DNA of 64,000 nt, from assembly GCA_964523015.1 (NCBI GenBank), contig CAZFXN010000007.1, positions 1-64,000 on the forward strand, written 5' to 3'. The translations under genes were made by a program, and so were the position numbers. The notes below the pieces were generated by a model, which was given only the letters and a program-made list of their open reading frames with translations, was not told the DNA's origin and searched no databases. The stretch's first letter is position 1. Every line of letters starts with the position of its first letter. Of this stretch, positions 1 through 7,036 are shown one piece after another. The stretch is from JAWXBT01 sp964523015. Its GTDB lineage: Bacteria > Bdellovibrionota_C > UBA2361 > J135.

Positions 1-54
1 TTTAGGAAGAACTTCTTTGACTGTTTTGATAATATCTTTTTGCTTACGAGCCAT
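1..54 (-). CDS. Partial CDS, unknown, runs off the left edge
   Basis: An ATG at 54-52 opens a reading frame with no stop before the window edge, giving an 18-residue lysine-rich start (MARKQKDIIKTVKEVLPK). It begins 3 nt after the stop of the tiny ORF upstream, so it looks like the next cistron after the KilA-N gene. Too little is visible to name a function. An AG-rich stretch lies just upstream, but the ribosome site is weak. Confidence 0.4.
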   Translation of the reverse strand, partial: MARKQKDIIKTVKEVLPK

Positions 55-57
55 GTC

Positions 58-156
58 TCAAACTCTACTATTTGAAATGATCTTCAAGCCGATAGTTTTG
101 GCATGTTCAACCAAAGTGAATTGAACTGTGCTCATTTCGGAGACAAGACCAGCCAT
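58..156 (-). CDS. Possible 32-aa ORF overlapping the KilA-N stop
   Basis: The KilA-N stop codon overlaps an ATG (TAATG), which opens a 32-codon frame ending in TGA at 60-58. No ribosome site of its own is visible, so it would need translational coupling. Its C-terminal half (EHAKTIGLKIISNSR) faintly recalls the segment that follows the truncated part of KilA-N domains, so it may be a remnant of that gene and not an independent one. Existence as a real gene is uncertain. Confidence 0.3.
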   Translation of the reverse strand: MAGLVSEMSTVQFTLVEHAKTIGLKIISNSRV

Positions 157-419
157 TATTTAACGCACAACTTGTAACTGTTTAATCCAGCCTGACTTTT
201 AATTGTGGCAAATTCGCCATAATTAAAATTAGAATTGTTGATACTCTCCCAAATCCCCAGAAATTCCAGTGTGTTGCGATTTCTCAGCCAGTCAGAGATG
301 AAAAAGTCGCCGTCTTTTGCCTGTAACATATCGGTTAGTGAGATGTAATCTTGCTCATTCTGCTGGATAACGGAAACGGCCGTTCCCTGAACTTGAATGA
401 CCGGATTTTTATTAGCCAT
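156..419 (-). CDS. Truncated KilA-N domain protein (phage-type)
   Basis: The 87 residues match the first two thirds of a KilA-N domain, the DNA-binding domain common in phage antirepressor-like proteins: the blocks DYISLTDMLQAKDGDFFISD, WLRNRNTLEFLGIWE and FNYGEFATIKSQAGLNSYK are typical. Family members usually run to about 250 residues and continue past SYK with a VKEW-type segment; here a TAA follows VK. An AGGAG ribosome site lies 7 nt before the ATG. Its position beside a tRNA integration scar fits a mobile-element origin. It is probably a decayed remnant, though a short product could still be made. Confidence 0.7.
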   Translation of the reverse strand: MANKNPVIQVQGTAVSVIQQNEQDYISLTDMLQAKDGDFFISDWLRNRNTLEFLGIWESINNSNFNYGEFATIKSQAGLNSYKLCVK

Positions 420-511
420 TTTTCCGCTCCTGATCTAAGGATCTAAATGCTCATCCATTGTGCTCTTAAAGTTTTTCCACTGCTGTTTGAGTTTTGGAGA
501 AACAGAGAGTG

Positions 512-560
512 AACATCCACCACTTTAGTGGTAACAGTGTTAACTAAAGTGGTGGATGTT
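512..560. repeat. 18-bp perfect inverted repeat, 13-nt loop
   Basis: Bases 512-529 are the exact reverse complement of 543-560, with the 13-nt loop 530-542 between them. It lies about 90 bp upstream of the KilA-N start and 7 bp before the duplicated tRNA end. No T-run follows on either side, so it is a poor intrinsic terminator. It could be an operator, an integrase arm site or a structured RNA element. Confidence 0.75.
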
Positions 561-567
561 TAAACTA

Positions 568-588
568 GTAGCGACGGGTGGATTCGAA
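568..588. repeat. Duplicated tRNA 3' end, att-like core
   Basis: These 21 bases are identical to 1498-1518, which form the 3' end and T-arm of the tRNA-Met gene. Homology fades right after the T-loop sequence TTCGAA. A copied tRNA 3' end is the usual mark of tyrosine-recombinase integration into a tRNA gene, so this is the likely distal attachment site. Confidence 0.7.
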
Positions 589-721
589 ACAACAAATACA
601 ACCGTCACTAGTTATCATGACTTATCACAACCTACTGGAATAAGTAAATATTGTTGACAACTTAAGCATCCAGCTTACAGGTGGCAAAGGATATGCACAC
701 TCTTTACAAATGAAAAATAAC

Positions 722-749
722 GCTGGCTTTATTATCACATAAAGCCAGC
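722..749 (-). terminator. Rho-independent terminator of the 757-1107 fragment
   Basis: An 11-bp perfect stem (722-732 with 739-749) and 6-nt loop begin 7 nt after the TAA at 759-757. On the minus strand the stem is followed by GTTATTTTTC, a short T-rich tail. Placement and form fit intrinsic termination. Confidence 0.65.
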
Positions 750-756
750 TCATGTG

Positions 757-1107
757 TTATTGACCTAGAATTGATTGAGCAATTGCAAGTGCATGTAGTT
801 CTGCATCTTGATTACCTGATCGTACAATCAAAGATGACGGATCGAGCTGTTTTGCAACCGCCATAGACTCTGCAAGGTTTTCTAAACTTTGCTCAAGAAG
901 TCCTTCGCTTGCATCACCTAATAATAAAGCTTTGCTATTACGTTTAACTGCTGTACCTCCAAAAGCATGGGTACACTGCGCAGGGCCACAGGTTGTTACG
1001 ATACCTACGCCAACATCGGCATTACCGTCACTCGCATTTCTAAAAACATATGCTATAGCATTTTCACAGCCATTACTCGCAGGAAATAGTCCGGCAACAG
1101 TAAAACC
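757..1107 (-). pseudogene. 5'-truncated gene fragment, unknown family
   Basis: The minus strand has about 116 codons with no internal stop, ending in TAA at 759-757 and followed by a good terminator. The composition is protein-like: a cysteine-containing part (GCENAIAYVF, TTCGPAQCTHAFGG) and a helical, alanine-rich C-terminus ending AIAQSILGQ. No start codon fits; near 1107 the sequence passes straight into a plus-strand Xre fragment, so the 5' end was lost in a rearrangement. I do not recognise the family. Confidence 0.6.
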
Positions 1108-1252
1108 ATTGGCAAAAAAGCTGGGGGTGCATCAAAGCTTTGTAGCAAAGTGCGAATCGGGAGAACGTCGAGTAGATCTAGTGGAGTTACAGGAAATTCT
1201 TTCTCATTTAGGAATCAGTACAAATGAGTTTTTCATGAATTTCAAAGGCTAG
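1108..1252 (+). pseudogene. Xre-family helix-turn-helix fragment
   Basis: The plus strand encodes the second half of an Xre/Cro helix-turn-helix domain: LAKKLGVHQSFVAKCESGE, then RRVDLVELQEILSHLGIS and a normal C-terminus. The first helix and start codon are missing. A longer plus-strand frame from 932 covers it, but the front of that frame is antisense to the fragment on the other strand and is not native. Small regulators of this kind are common in phages and islands. Confidence 0.7.
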
Positions 1253-1495
1253 ATCGTAACTCTTAGAGTGAATTTCATAAGTCCCTACCAATAAGCGAGA
1301 AAGTTGTTCAACAGCTCCACTTACATTTTTATGTCTTGAGCAGGGACGTTCAGCTTAAATTGAAGGCATTTAGTTTTACTACTAATGTCACTTCCAACGT
1401 TGGCAGTGACTAGTGAATTGCCTAGGGAAGTTCGATAGCAAGGACTTTTGAACTTTACTAAACTACCTGCACATAAAACACAAAGACTTATAGAC
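1253..1495. other. Intergenic stretch, nothing identified
   Basis: About 240 bp between the Xre fragment and the tRNA with no convincing ORF, hairpin or repeat. It is presumably the rest of the decayed element. Confidence 0.5.
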
Positions 1496-1572
1496 TGGTA
1501 GCGACGGGTGGATTCGAACCACCGACCTTAGGGTTATGAATCCTACGCTCTCACCAACTGAGCTACGTCGCT
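1496..1572 (-). tRNA. tRNA-Met (anticodon CAT)
   Basis: On the minus strand the gene folds as a 77-nt cloverleaf with encoded CCA. The acceptor AGCGACG pairs with CGTCGCT, the D-stem is GCTC/GAGC, and the T-arm GGTGG-TTCGAAT-CCACC is perfect. The anticodon loop TTCATAA gives CAT. The anticodon stem has one A-C mismatch next to the loop. CAT could also belong to a lysidine-modified tRNA-Ile; the sequence alone does not settle this. Its 3' end is duplicated at 568-588. Confidence 0.93.
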
Positions 1573-1681
1573 ATGAACTTTGAAGCTGTTATATTTGCCG
1601 TATTTACTTAGATTTTGCAAATGGCTTTATTAGCTTAGTGTTTTGGGCTAAACTCCCTAGGGCATTTAGGATTCTCTACTT

Positions 1682-1710
1682 TTGATACTAGTAATCTTCG
1701 CTTATATTAC
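1682..1710 (+). promoter_or_regulatory. Sigma70-type promoter for corA
   Basis: TTGATA (1682-1687), a 17-bp spacer and TATTAC (1705-1710). Transcription would start near 1716-1718, only a few bases before the corA ATG at 1722, so the mRNA may be almost leaderless. Confidence 0.5.
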
Positions 1711-1721
1711 ACCAAAGTCTG

Positions 1722-2738
1722 ATGAGCATAAATATCTACGCAGTATACGAGGACTGCAATCTAAAGATCTTTAATTCGCTAGAATGCTTGCCGGAATTAG
1801 GTACGGCCAAAACTATCTGGATTGACATAGAAACGCAATCTCGGGAGCTTTTAACTGAGGTAGCGCTTCACTTTGGACTACATGAGTTAACAATTGAGGA
1901 CTCCCTCGACCTAGACCATTTTCCAAAATTAGAAGATTTCGGAACTTACCTATTTTTAATTTTTCGTGGACTTTCTCTAAAACCATCTGAACATCTGGTT
2001 CAAAACCTTGAAGATGAAGAGGATCGCGATCACAGTGAGGAGGAGGACTTCACAACTCAGTTAGCTATCTACCTTTCAGAAAAATTCATTATTACAGTTC
2101 ATACTCAAGAGATATCCTGGCTAGAGGCCGTATTAAGACAAGTTCGTCAATATCCTGATAAGACCATTGCACTTGGTCCTGATGCTTTGGCCCATCGAAT
2201 TATTGATATAGGCGTTGATAGATTTGAGCGTGGCATTGAAGTGTTTGACAGAAAAATCGACGCTTTCGAAGAGATAGTAATTGACGATCCGATGAATTTT
2301 GAGATGTATAATGTGCTTGATATGAAGCGCGAACTTACAGCACTTCGTCAGATTGCTAGAGCACAAAGAGGTATAATTTTACGACTCTCAAATGAGAATT
2401 CTCTTATAATTTCTGCCGATAGAAAAAGATATTTTAAGGATATCGACGACCAAGCGGTTTCTCTAATCAATATGCTTGATAAACTTGTTGATAATCTTCA
2501 AGGTGTCAGAGATGCATATTTTGCTTTTTCGAATGTACGTCTCGGCGATACAATGAGGATACTGGCTGTTATCACAACTATCATAGCACCACTTAATATT
2601 TTGGTTGGTGTATATGGAATGAACTTTGAGATTATGCCACTACTTCATAACCCAAATGGCTTTTGGTTTATTCTTGGTTTCCTGCTGGCCATGACTGGCT
2701 TAATGCTGCTATATTTTAGAAGAAAGCACTGGTTGTAA
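1722..2738 (+). CDS. corA: CorA-family divalent cation (Mg2+) transporter
   Basis: This is an inner-membrane channel for Mg2+ and possibly Co2+ or Ni2+. The 338 residues have a large cytoplasmic alpha/beta and helical domain (about 1-275) and two C-terminal membrane helices. The signature YGMNFE follows the first helix, as in CorA pores, and a basic tail (FRRKHW) ends the protein. An acidic patch near residue 95 (EDEEDRDHSEEED) may sense Mg2+. Length and N-terminus fit the family. No ribosome site is visible before the ATG, and a good promoter lies directly upstream. It stands alone, with a tRNA upstream on the other strand. Confidence 0.93.
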   Translation: MSINIYAVYEDCNLKIFNSLECLPELGTAKTIWIDIETQSRELLTEVALHFGLHELTIEDSLDLDHFPKLEDFGTYLFLIFRGLSLKPSEHLVQNLEDEEDRDHSEEEDFTTQLAIYLSEKFIITVHTQEISWLEAVLRQVRQYPDKTIALGPDALAHRIIDIGVDRFERGIEVFDRKIDAFEEIVIDDPMNFEMYNVLDMKRELTALRQIARAQRGIILRLSNENSLIISADRKRYFKDIDDQAVSLINMLDKLVDNLQGVRDAYFAFSNVRLGDTMRILAVITTIIAPLNILVGVYGMNFEIMPLLHNPNGFWFILGFLLAMTGLMLLYFRRKHWL

Positions 2739-2753
2739 TAGCTATTTTCACCA

Positions 2754-2829
2754 ACTCTCTGTTGTTTTACTCTCTGTTGTTTTACTCTCTGTTGTTTTAC
2801 TCTCTGTTGTTTTCCTCTCTGTCATTTTT
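2754..2829. repeat. 15-bp tandem repeat, about five copies
   Basis: Four identical copies of ACTCTCTGTTGTTTT (2754-2813) are followed by a degraded fifth copy. The array starts 16 bp after the corA stop. It is pyrimidine-rich on the plus strand and contains no start or stop signal. Copy number probably varies by slippage. Confidence 0.9.
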
Positions 2830-2972
2830 ACAAGGACACGACTTAAGTAGCTGAATATATACAGATATTTAAGAGATTTAAAGAAACCTCAATCTATTCT
2901 CTTAGTTGTGGAATCTAACTTTAACCTGCATGAGTAGGCACAAACTAACTCAAACTTTAGGTGATGCATAAA

Positions 2973-3416
2973 ATGTTTGAACAGGAAGACGAAAAAGTAA
3001 ATGGTCCAAAGATAGCCGCAGACATCTTAAAAAAAATGACTACTGCTCAAAAAGCGAAGATCGTCGAGGCTATAGAGATTAAATCTCCTAATCTGGCCAA
3101 AAAGATTACTGAAAGTCTATTTAGCTTTGAAGATATTAAAGAGTTAACTCCACAGGGAGTCCAGATTTTAATCAAAGAGATCGATCATAATGACTTAGTC
3201 ATGTCTTTTAAATTAGCTTCACCTGAAATTCAAAATATCTTTCTTAAGAATATGTCTGAGCGTAAAAAGAGTATGCTTCAATCTGATTTTGAGACTTTAC
3301 CTCCAGTAAAAAAACTAGAAGTCGAAGATGCTCAAAAAAGAATACTAGCCAGATTAGATGAACTCCGCACCCAGGGAATAATTCGAACTCAATCACCTAA
3401 TGAACTGTGGGTTTAA
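2973..3416 (+). CDS. Stand-alone FliG C-terminal-like protein
   Basis: The protein matches the end of the flagellar switch protein FliG: a helical lead-in, LFSFEDIKEL, then HNDLVMSFKLASPE, NMSERKKSMLQSDFETLPPV and the final EDAQKRILARLDEL helix. FliG is normally about 330 residues with three domains; this one has about 147 and lacks the N-terminal domain and the EHPQ region. I prefer the ATG at 2973 because a perfect AGGTGAT ribosome site lies just before it; upstream GTG 2961 and ATG 2964 are in frame. No flagellar gene is nearby, so a motor role is doubtful. It could serve the type III-like system at 34-43 kb or something unrelated. Confidence 0.7.
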   Translation: MFEQEDEKVNGPKIAADILKKMTTAQKAKIVEAIEIKSPNLAKKITESLFSFEDIKELTPQGVQILIKEIDHNDLVMSFKLASPEIQNIFLKNMSERKKSMLQSDFETLPPVKKLEVEDAQKRILARLDELRTQGIIRTQSPNELWV

Positions 3417-3441
3417 AGCTTAAAGATTTGTCTGTATTATT

Positions 3442-4641
3442 CTAAGTAAGCTTATCAAATGATGAAATCATTGATGTGATTCCATCCTCAAGATCACTAT
3501 CGCTAACGGCATAGCTAATCCTTACTGCACCATCGTCCCCAAATTCGACACCTGGAATAAGAGCAACCCCGGCCTCATCTAAAAGAAATGTAGCCAGGGA
3601 TTGAGAGCCATCGATCGTCGTGCTTTTCCATTTTTTACCGATCAGAGGCTCAATCCTTATAAAAAGAAAGAATGCTCCTTCCGGTTTCTTTGCTACACTT
3701 ATAAACTGAGATTTGTTGATTAGATCTAATGCAAAGTTACGACGTCGATCATAACTTACTAATAGGTTTGTAAGAAAGGTATGGTCACCCTCTATTGCAG
3801 CAAGAGCAGCATACTGAGCTATGGAGCAAACATTTGATGTCGTCTGTCCCTGGTGACGCGACATCGCAGTAATGATCTCTTTAGGACCATGAGCATATCC
3901 AACGCGCCACCCGGTCATTGAGTATGTTTTTGAGAATGCATTTACTGTAATCGTCTGTTGAGCAAGATCCGGATTAGCTTTTACAAAAGAGGTGAATTTA
4001 AACCCATCGTAAACGATCTTTTCGTATACTTCATCTGAAATGACAACTAAATTATATTTCTTAACAACTTGACCAAGAGCTTTAAACTCTGCTTCGGTAT
4101 AAGCAGCGCCAGTAGGATTTGAAGGACTATTTAGAATAAGGATCCTAGACCGTTTAGTTAAAGATGATTCAAGTTGAGATGGAGTAACTTTATAACCATT
4201 CTCTGCATCTGTTGAAACTATTACCGGAACACCGCTTGCAAGCCGTATCATCTCAGGATAACTGACCCAATACGGAGCTGGGACTAAAACTTCATCTCCG
4301 GGTTCTAAAAGAACATCAAGGGCTTCAAAGATCGCTTGTTTGCCACCATTAGTAACGATCACATTTCCAGAAACACCATCTATGCCATTCTCATTTTTTA
4401 ATTTATTGGCGATCGCTTCACGCAGTGCCGGCAATCCGGGAACAGATAAATACTTAGTTTTCCCATCCTTCATCGCTTTTAGAGCCCCTTCTTTAATATG
4501 CTCTGGGGTATCGATATCAGGCTCACCTGGTCCAAGATTAATAATCTTTCTCCCTTCAGCTTTGAGTTTCTCTGCTTTCTCCTTTACAGCGAGGGTGGCA
4601 CTCTCTTTTACTGTTTGAATTCGCTTATTAAGTTTAGTCAT
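3442..4641 (-). CDS. aspC: Class I aspartate/aromatic aminotransferase
   Basis: A cytoplasmic PLP enzyme that probably transfers the amino group of aspartate to 2-oxoglutarate. The 399 residues fit subgroup I-gamma aminotransferases. Visible marks are the N-terminal INLGPGEPDIDTP, the NSPSNPTG loop, the ISDEVYEKIVYDG strand with the PLP-binding Asp and Tyr, the Schiff-base lysine in AFSKTYSMTGWRVGY, and the C-terminal RISYA arginine that binds substrate carboxylate. It follows coaD by 38 bp on the same strand. Exact substrate specificity cannot be read from sequence. Confidence 0.9.
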   Translation of the reverse strand: MTKLNKRIQTVKESATLAVKEKAEKLKAEGRKIINLGPGEPDIDTPEHIKEGALKAMKDGKTKYLSVPGLPALREAIANKLKNENGIDGVSGNVIVTNGGKQAIFEALDVLLEPGDEVLVPAPYWVSYPEMIRLASGVPVIVSTDAENGYKVTPSQLESSLTKRSRILILNSPSNPTGAAYTEAEFKALGQVVKKYNLVVISDEVYEKIVYDGFKFTSFVKANPDLAQQTITVNAFSKTYSMTGWRVGYAHGPKEIITAMSRHQGQTTSNVCSIAQYAALAAIEGDHTFLTNLLVSYDRRRNFALDLINKSQFISVAKKPEGAFFLFIRIEPLIGKKWKSTTIDGSQSLATFLLDEAGVALIPGVEFGDDGAVRISYAVSDSDLEDGITSMISSFDKLT

Positions 4642-4679
4642 CTAACTCAATCCTTACATTTTAAACTATTATCTTGTAC

Positions 4680-5171
4680 TTATTGTTTAGAGAACTTTGC
4701 TTTGACCGCTGCTTCGACATGTGGAGAGACTAATTTAGAAACATCCCCTCCAAATTGAGCAATCTGTCTAACCAAACTAGAACTAATATATGAATTATTA
4801 ACTGAAGTTATCATAAAAAATGTCTCGATTGAGCTTGCTAGTGTTTTATTCATAAGAGCCATCTGAGATTCATAATCATAATCAGAGATAGCTCTTAGTC
4901 CACGTATTATAACTTGAGCTTCATGTTCTTTTACAAAATCTACAAGAAGTCCAGAAAATATTTGAACAGAGAGGTTATCTCGGAAAGCCTTGAACTCCTC
5001 CTCAATCAACTTCTGCCTTTCATCAACTGTAAAGAGGGTCTCTTTAGTCGTATTATTGAGCACTCCAACTATAACTTCATCAAAGACATTAAGAGCACGT
5101 TTAATAATATCTATATGACCCCTAGTTATTGGATCAAAGGATCCAGGGAAGACTGCTTTAAATTTTCTCAC
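4680..5171 (-). CDS. coaD: Phosphopantetheine adenylyltransferase
   Basis: CoaD transfers AMP from ATP to 4'-phosphopantetheine, the penultimate step of coenzyme A synthesis. The 163 residues are of standard length. The nucleotidyltransferase motif FPGSFDPITRGHIDIIKRA holds the T/HxGH site, and IIRGLRAISDYDYESQMALM is the family's second block, followed by ISSSLVRQIAQFGGDVS. The start is GTG, preceded by a G-rich AGG sequence. It is divergent from the dsbD-type gene and precedes aspC. Confidence 0.95.
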   Translation of the reverse strand: MRKFKAVFPGSFDPITRGHIDIIKRALNVFDEVIVGVLNNTTKETLFTVDERQKLIEEEFKAFRDNLSVQIFSGLLVDFVKEHEAQVIIRGLRAISDYDYESQMALMNKTLASSIETFFMITSVNNSYISSSLVRQIAQFGGDVSKLVSPHVEAAVKAKFSKQ

Positions 5172-5263
5172 CTACCCCCACTTGTATCATTAAAAATCCT
5201 CTTTCTTTCGCTGGTCGGAAGCTCATGGTATAAAAAGTCATATTGAACCTATAAGACTTTACT

Positions 5264-6571
5264 ATGTCAAACTTAACCCCTCAAGACCTACTTAACCTTA
5301 GCCTGTACAGCCAATTGGGTATAGTCTTTGTTGCCGGTATACTAACTAGCTTTACTCCGTGCGTTTATCCACTTATCCCGATAACACTCTCCATTTTTGG
5401 GGCACGCTCAGTAAAGTCAAAGTTGAGTGCTTTCCTTCTATCAATTTCATATGTTTTGGGTATCTCCACAACCTATACATTGCTTGGACTTATTGCTGCA
5501 TTAACCGGCTCTTTTTTTGGATCATTTTTAAGTAATCCCTGGTTTAGTTTGGCAATTGGCTTGGTCTTAATCTTTTTTGGATTAGCAGGTCTTGACATAA
5601 TTCAGCTTAGATTTAGTAAATCGATTCAAAGTTCAGCTAATCAGGCTGGAGGTACAGGTCATCTTGGCGCTTACGTAATGGGAATTGTAAGTGGCATTAT
5701 CGCTGCTCCATGCACTGGGCCTGTGCTAGCTGCGATATTAGTGGTTGCTGGTGCATCAGGAGAGCCCCTTCTTGGAAGCCTCCTACTATTTGTCCACGCA
5801 TTAGGCCTTGGAGTATTATTTATTATCCTAGGAACATTTAGTGGATTAGTTAATAAGATCCCTAAATCAGGCGGCTGGCTTTACCTTGTTAAATTTCTTA
5901 CTAGCTCTGCTATATTTTTAGTAGCACTTTTCTTTTTAGTTCCAGCTTTTAGAGCCGTAAACTTTGTGATTACTGACTACTATGAAACCATATTAGTTAT
6001 CATTACAATTATTCTATCAATTATCCTTGGCTTAATAGCAATGGGTCAAGAGATAAGATCTTTAAAGATCCTAGCTGCGACTTGCTTAGCAGTGTCTCTT
6101 TTTGGGTTACCTAGTTTGTTTGAACGTCAGGATATTTCTCCTAATTCTTCCAACACTCAAAATAGATTAGAATCACTGAGGTGGGCAAATTCAATCGATC
6201 AAGCTTTAGCCATTGCTAAAGAGAATAATCAGATCGTCATGGTCGATCTTTATGCTGACTGGTGCGCCGCATGTAAGGAATACGATCGAATTACATTTAA
6301 GGATGAAAAAGTAAGAGGCCTTCTGAATAATATATCTCTGGCTAGGGTTGATTTTACCTTACCTGACGACAAGACAGAAAAAATTGAGAAAGATTATAAA
6401 GTAATCGGACTACCAACTATTTTATTTCTTGATGCTAATGGAAATGAGATAACAAACTCTCGTATTACTGGCTTTCTAAAACCAACTGAATTCTTAGAGC
6501 ACCTAAACTCTTTTCTCCCGCCTACTCCACCACTTATTCCCCCATTAACTCCTTCCATAGATCATCTCTAG
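5264..6571 (+). CDS. dsbD: DsbD-type thiol:disulfide interchange protein without alpha domain
   Basis: It carries electrons from cytoplasmic thioredoxin across the inner membrane to periplasmic thiol reductases. Residues 1-285 form the CcdA/DsbD-beta membrane domain; its two redox cysteines sit in FTPCVYPLIP and APCTGPVLAA. Residues 300-420 are a thioredoxin-like gamma domain with CAAC in DWCAACKEY. The periplasmic alpha domain of E. coli DsbD (about 565 residues) is absent, so a separate partner must take the electrons. The proline-rich tail lies partly within a 38-bp tail-to-tail overlap with the LysM gene. Confidence 0.9.
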   Translation: MSNLTPQDLLNLSLYSQLGIVFVAGILTSFTPCVYPLIPITLSIFGARSVKSKLSAFLLSISYVLGISTTYTLLGLIAALTGSFFGSFLSNPWFSLAIGLVLIFFGLAGLDIIQLRFSKSIQSSANQAGGTGHLGAYVMGIVSGIIAAPCTGPVLAAILVVAGASGEPLLGSLLLFVHALGLGVLFIILGTFSGLVNKIPKSGGWLYLVKFLTSSAIFLVALFFLVPAFRAVNFVITDYYETILVIITIILSIILGLIAMGQEIRSLKILAATCLAVSLFGLPSLFERQDISPNSSNTQNRLESLRWANSIDQALAIAKENNQIVMVDLYADWCAACKEYDRITFKDEKVRGLLNNISLARVDFTLPDDKTEKIEKDYKVIGLPTILFLDANGNEITNSRITGFLKPTEFLEHLNSFLPPTPPLIPPLTPSIDHL

Positions 6572-7028
6572 TTTTGATCAATTCTTCAGTTGCAGGGGAT
6601 AATTCTGGTTGTGGTGGTGTTTTAAGCGAAGACTCTCCTTGGCCAATGCCATCACTCCTGTTTTTGTTCTCTGTTTCCTCTCTGGCTTTTCGAGCGTTTG
6701 ATAAGATAACTAGCTGGCTATTTAAAAATTCTTTAGGCATCTCCTCTCTGATATGTATAAGATCACCTGGAATCATGATCGAATCACCAACCGTAATATT
6801 AGCAGGATCTAGGCGAGGATTTACCTTTACTATCTCTTTCCAATTTTTTACCTCGCCAGTGTACCATTTTGCAATAATAGCGACTGTCTCTCCATCGCTC
6901 TTTATCACATGATACAGTGGTGGCTTTACTTGATCAGCCTGAGGTGTTTTCGGTGAACGACTGGAACAACTACTTAATGCTAGAGCAAAGAAAAGTCCGA
7001 TTAATTGAAGATATTTTATAGCAATCAT
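6534..7028 (-). CDS. LysM-domain lipoprotein
   Basis: The N-terminus is a lipoprotein signal with the lipobox LSSC (Cys at residue 21). Residues about 39-92 form one LysM fold (YHVIKSDGETVAIIAKWYTG through DSIMIPGDLI), a peptidoglycan-binding module. The C-terminal third is charged and probably helical. It starts 8 bp after the pseudokinase gene and is likely co-transcribed with it. A similar module with the same AKWYTG-VKN core occurs in the lipoprotein at 43739-44647, so the two are paralogous in that part. Confidence 0.85.
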   Translation of the reverse strand: MIAIKYLQLIGLFFALALSSCSSRSPKTPQADQVKPPLYHVIKSDGETVAIIAKWYTGEVKNWKEIVKVNPRLDPANITVGDSIMIPGDLIHIREEMPKEFLNSQLVILSNARKAREETENKNRSDGIGQGESSLKTPPQPELSPATEELIKTRDDLWKELMGE

Positions 7029-7036
7029 AATCTTTC

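Larger units (their letters stand above)
568..1518. mobile_element. Remnant of an element integrated at tRNA-Met
   Basis: The roughly 930 bp between the two 21-bp tRNA-end copies contain no intact gene. They hold a minus-strand gene fragment with its terminator and a plus-strand Xre fragment joined head to head. No integrase remains. I infer a collapsed prophage, satellite or island; the KilA-N gene beyond the distal copy may belong to a second, larger element extending left of the window. Confidence 0.55.

Noticed and set aside
932..1252. Plus-strand frame that looks like a 106-residue gene
   Set aside because: Its first 58 codons are antisense to a more convincing minus-strand fragment, and only the end is an Xre domain. 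It is a product of a junction.
4340..5246. Plus-strand frames across aspC and coaD
   Set aside because: They lie antisense to two well-recognised genes and have no domain of their own.
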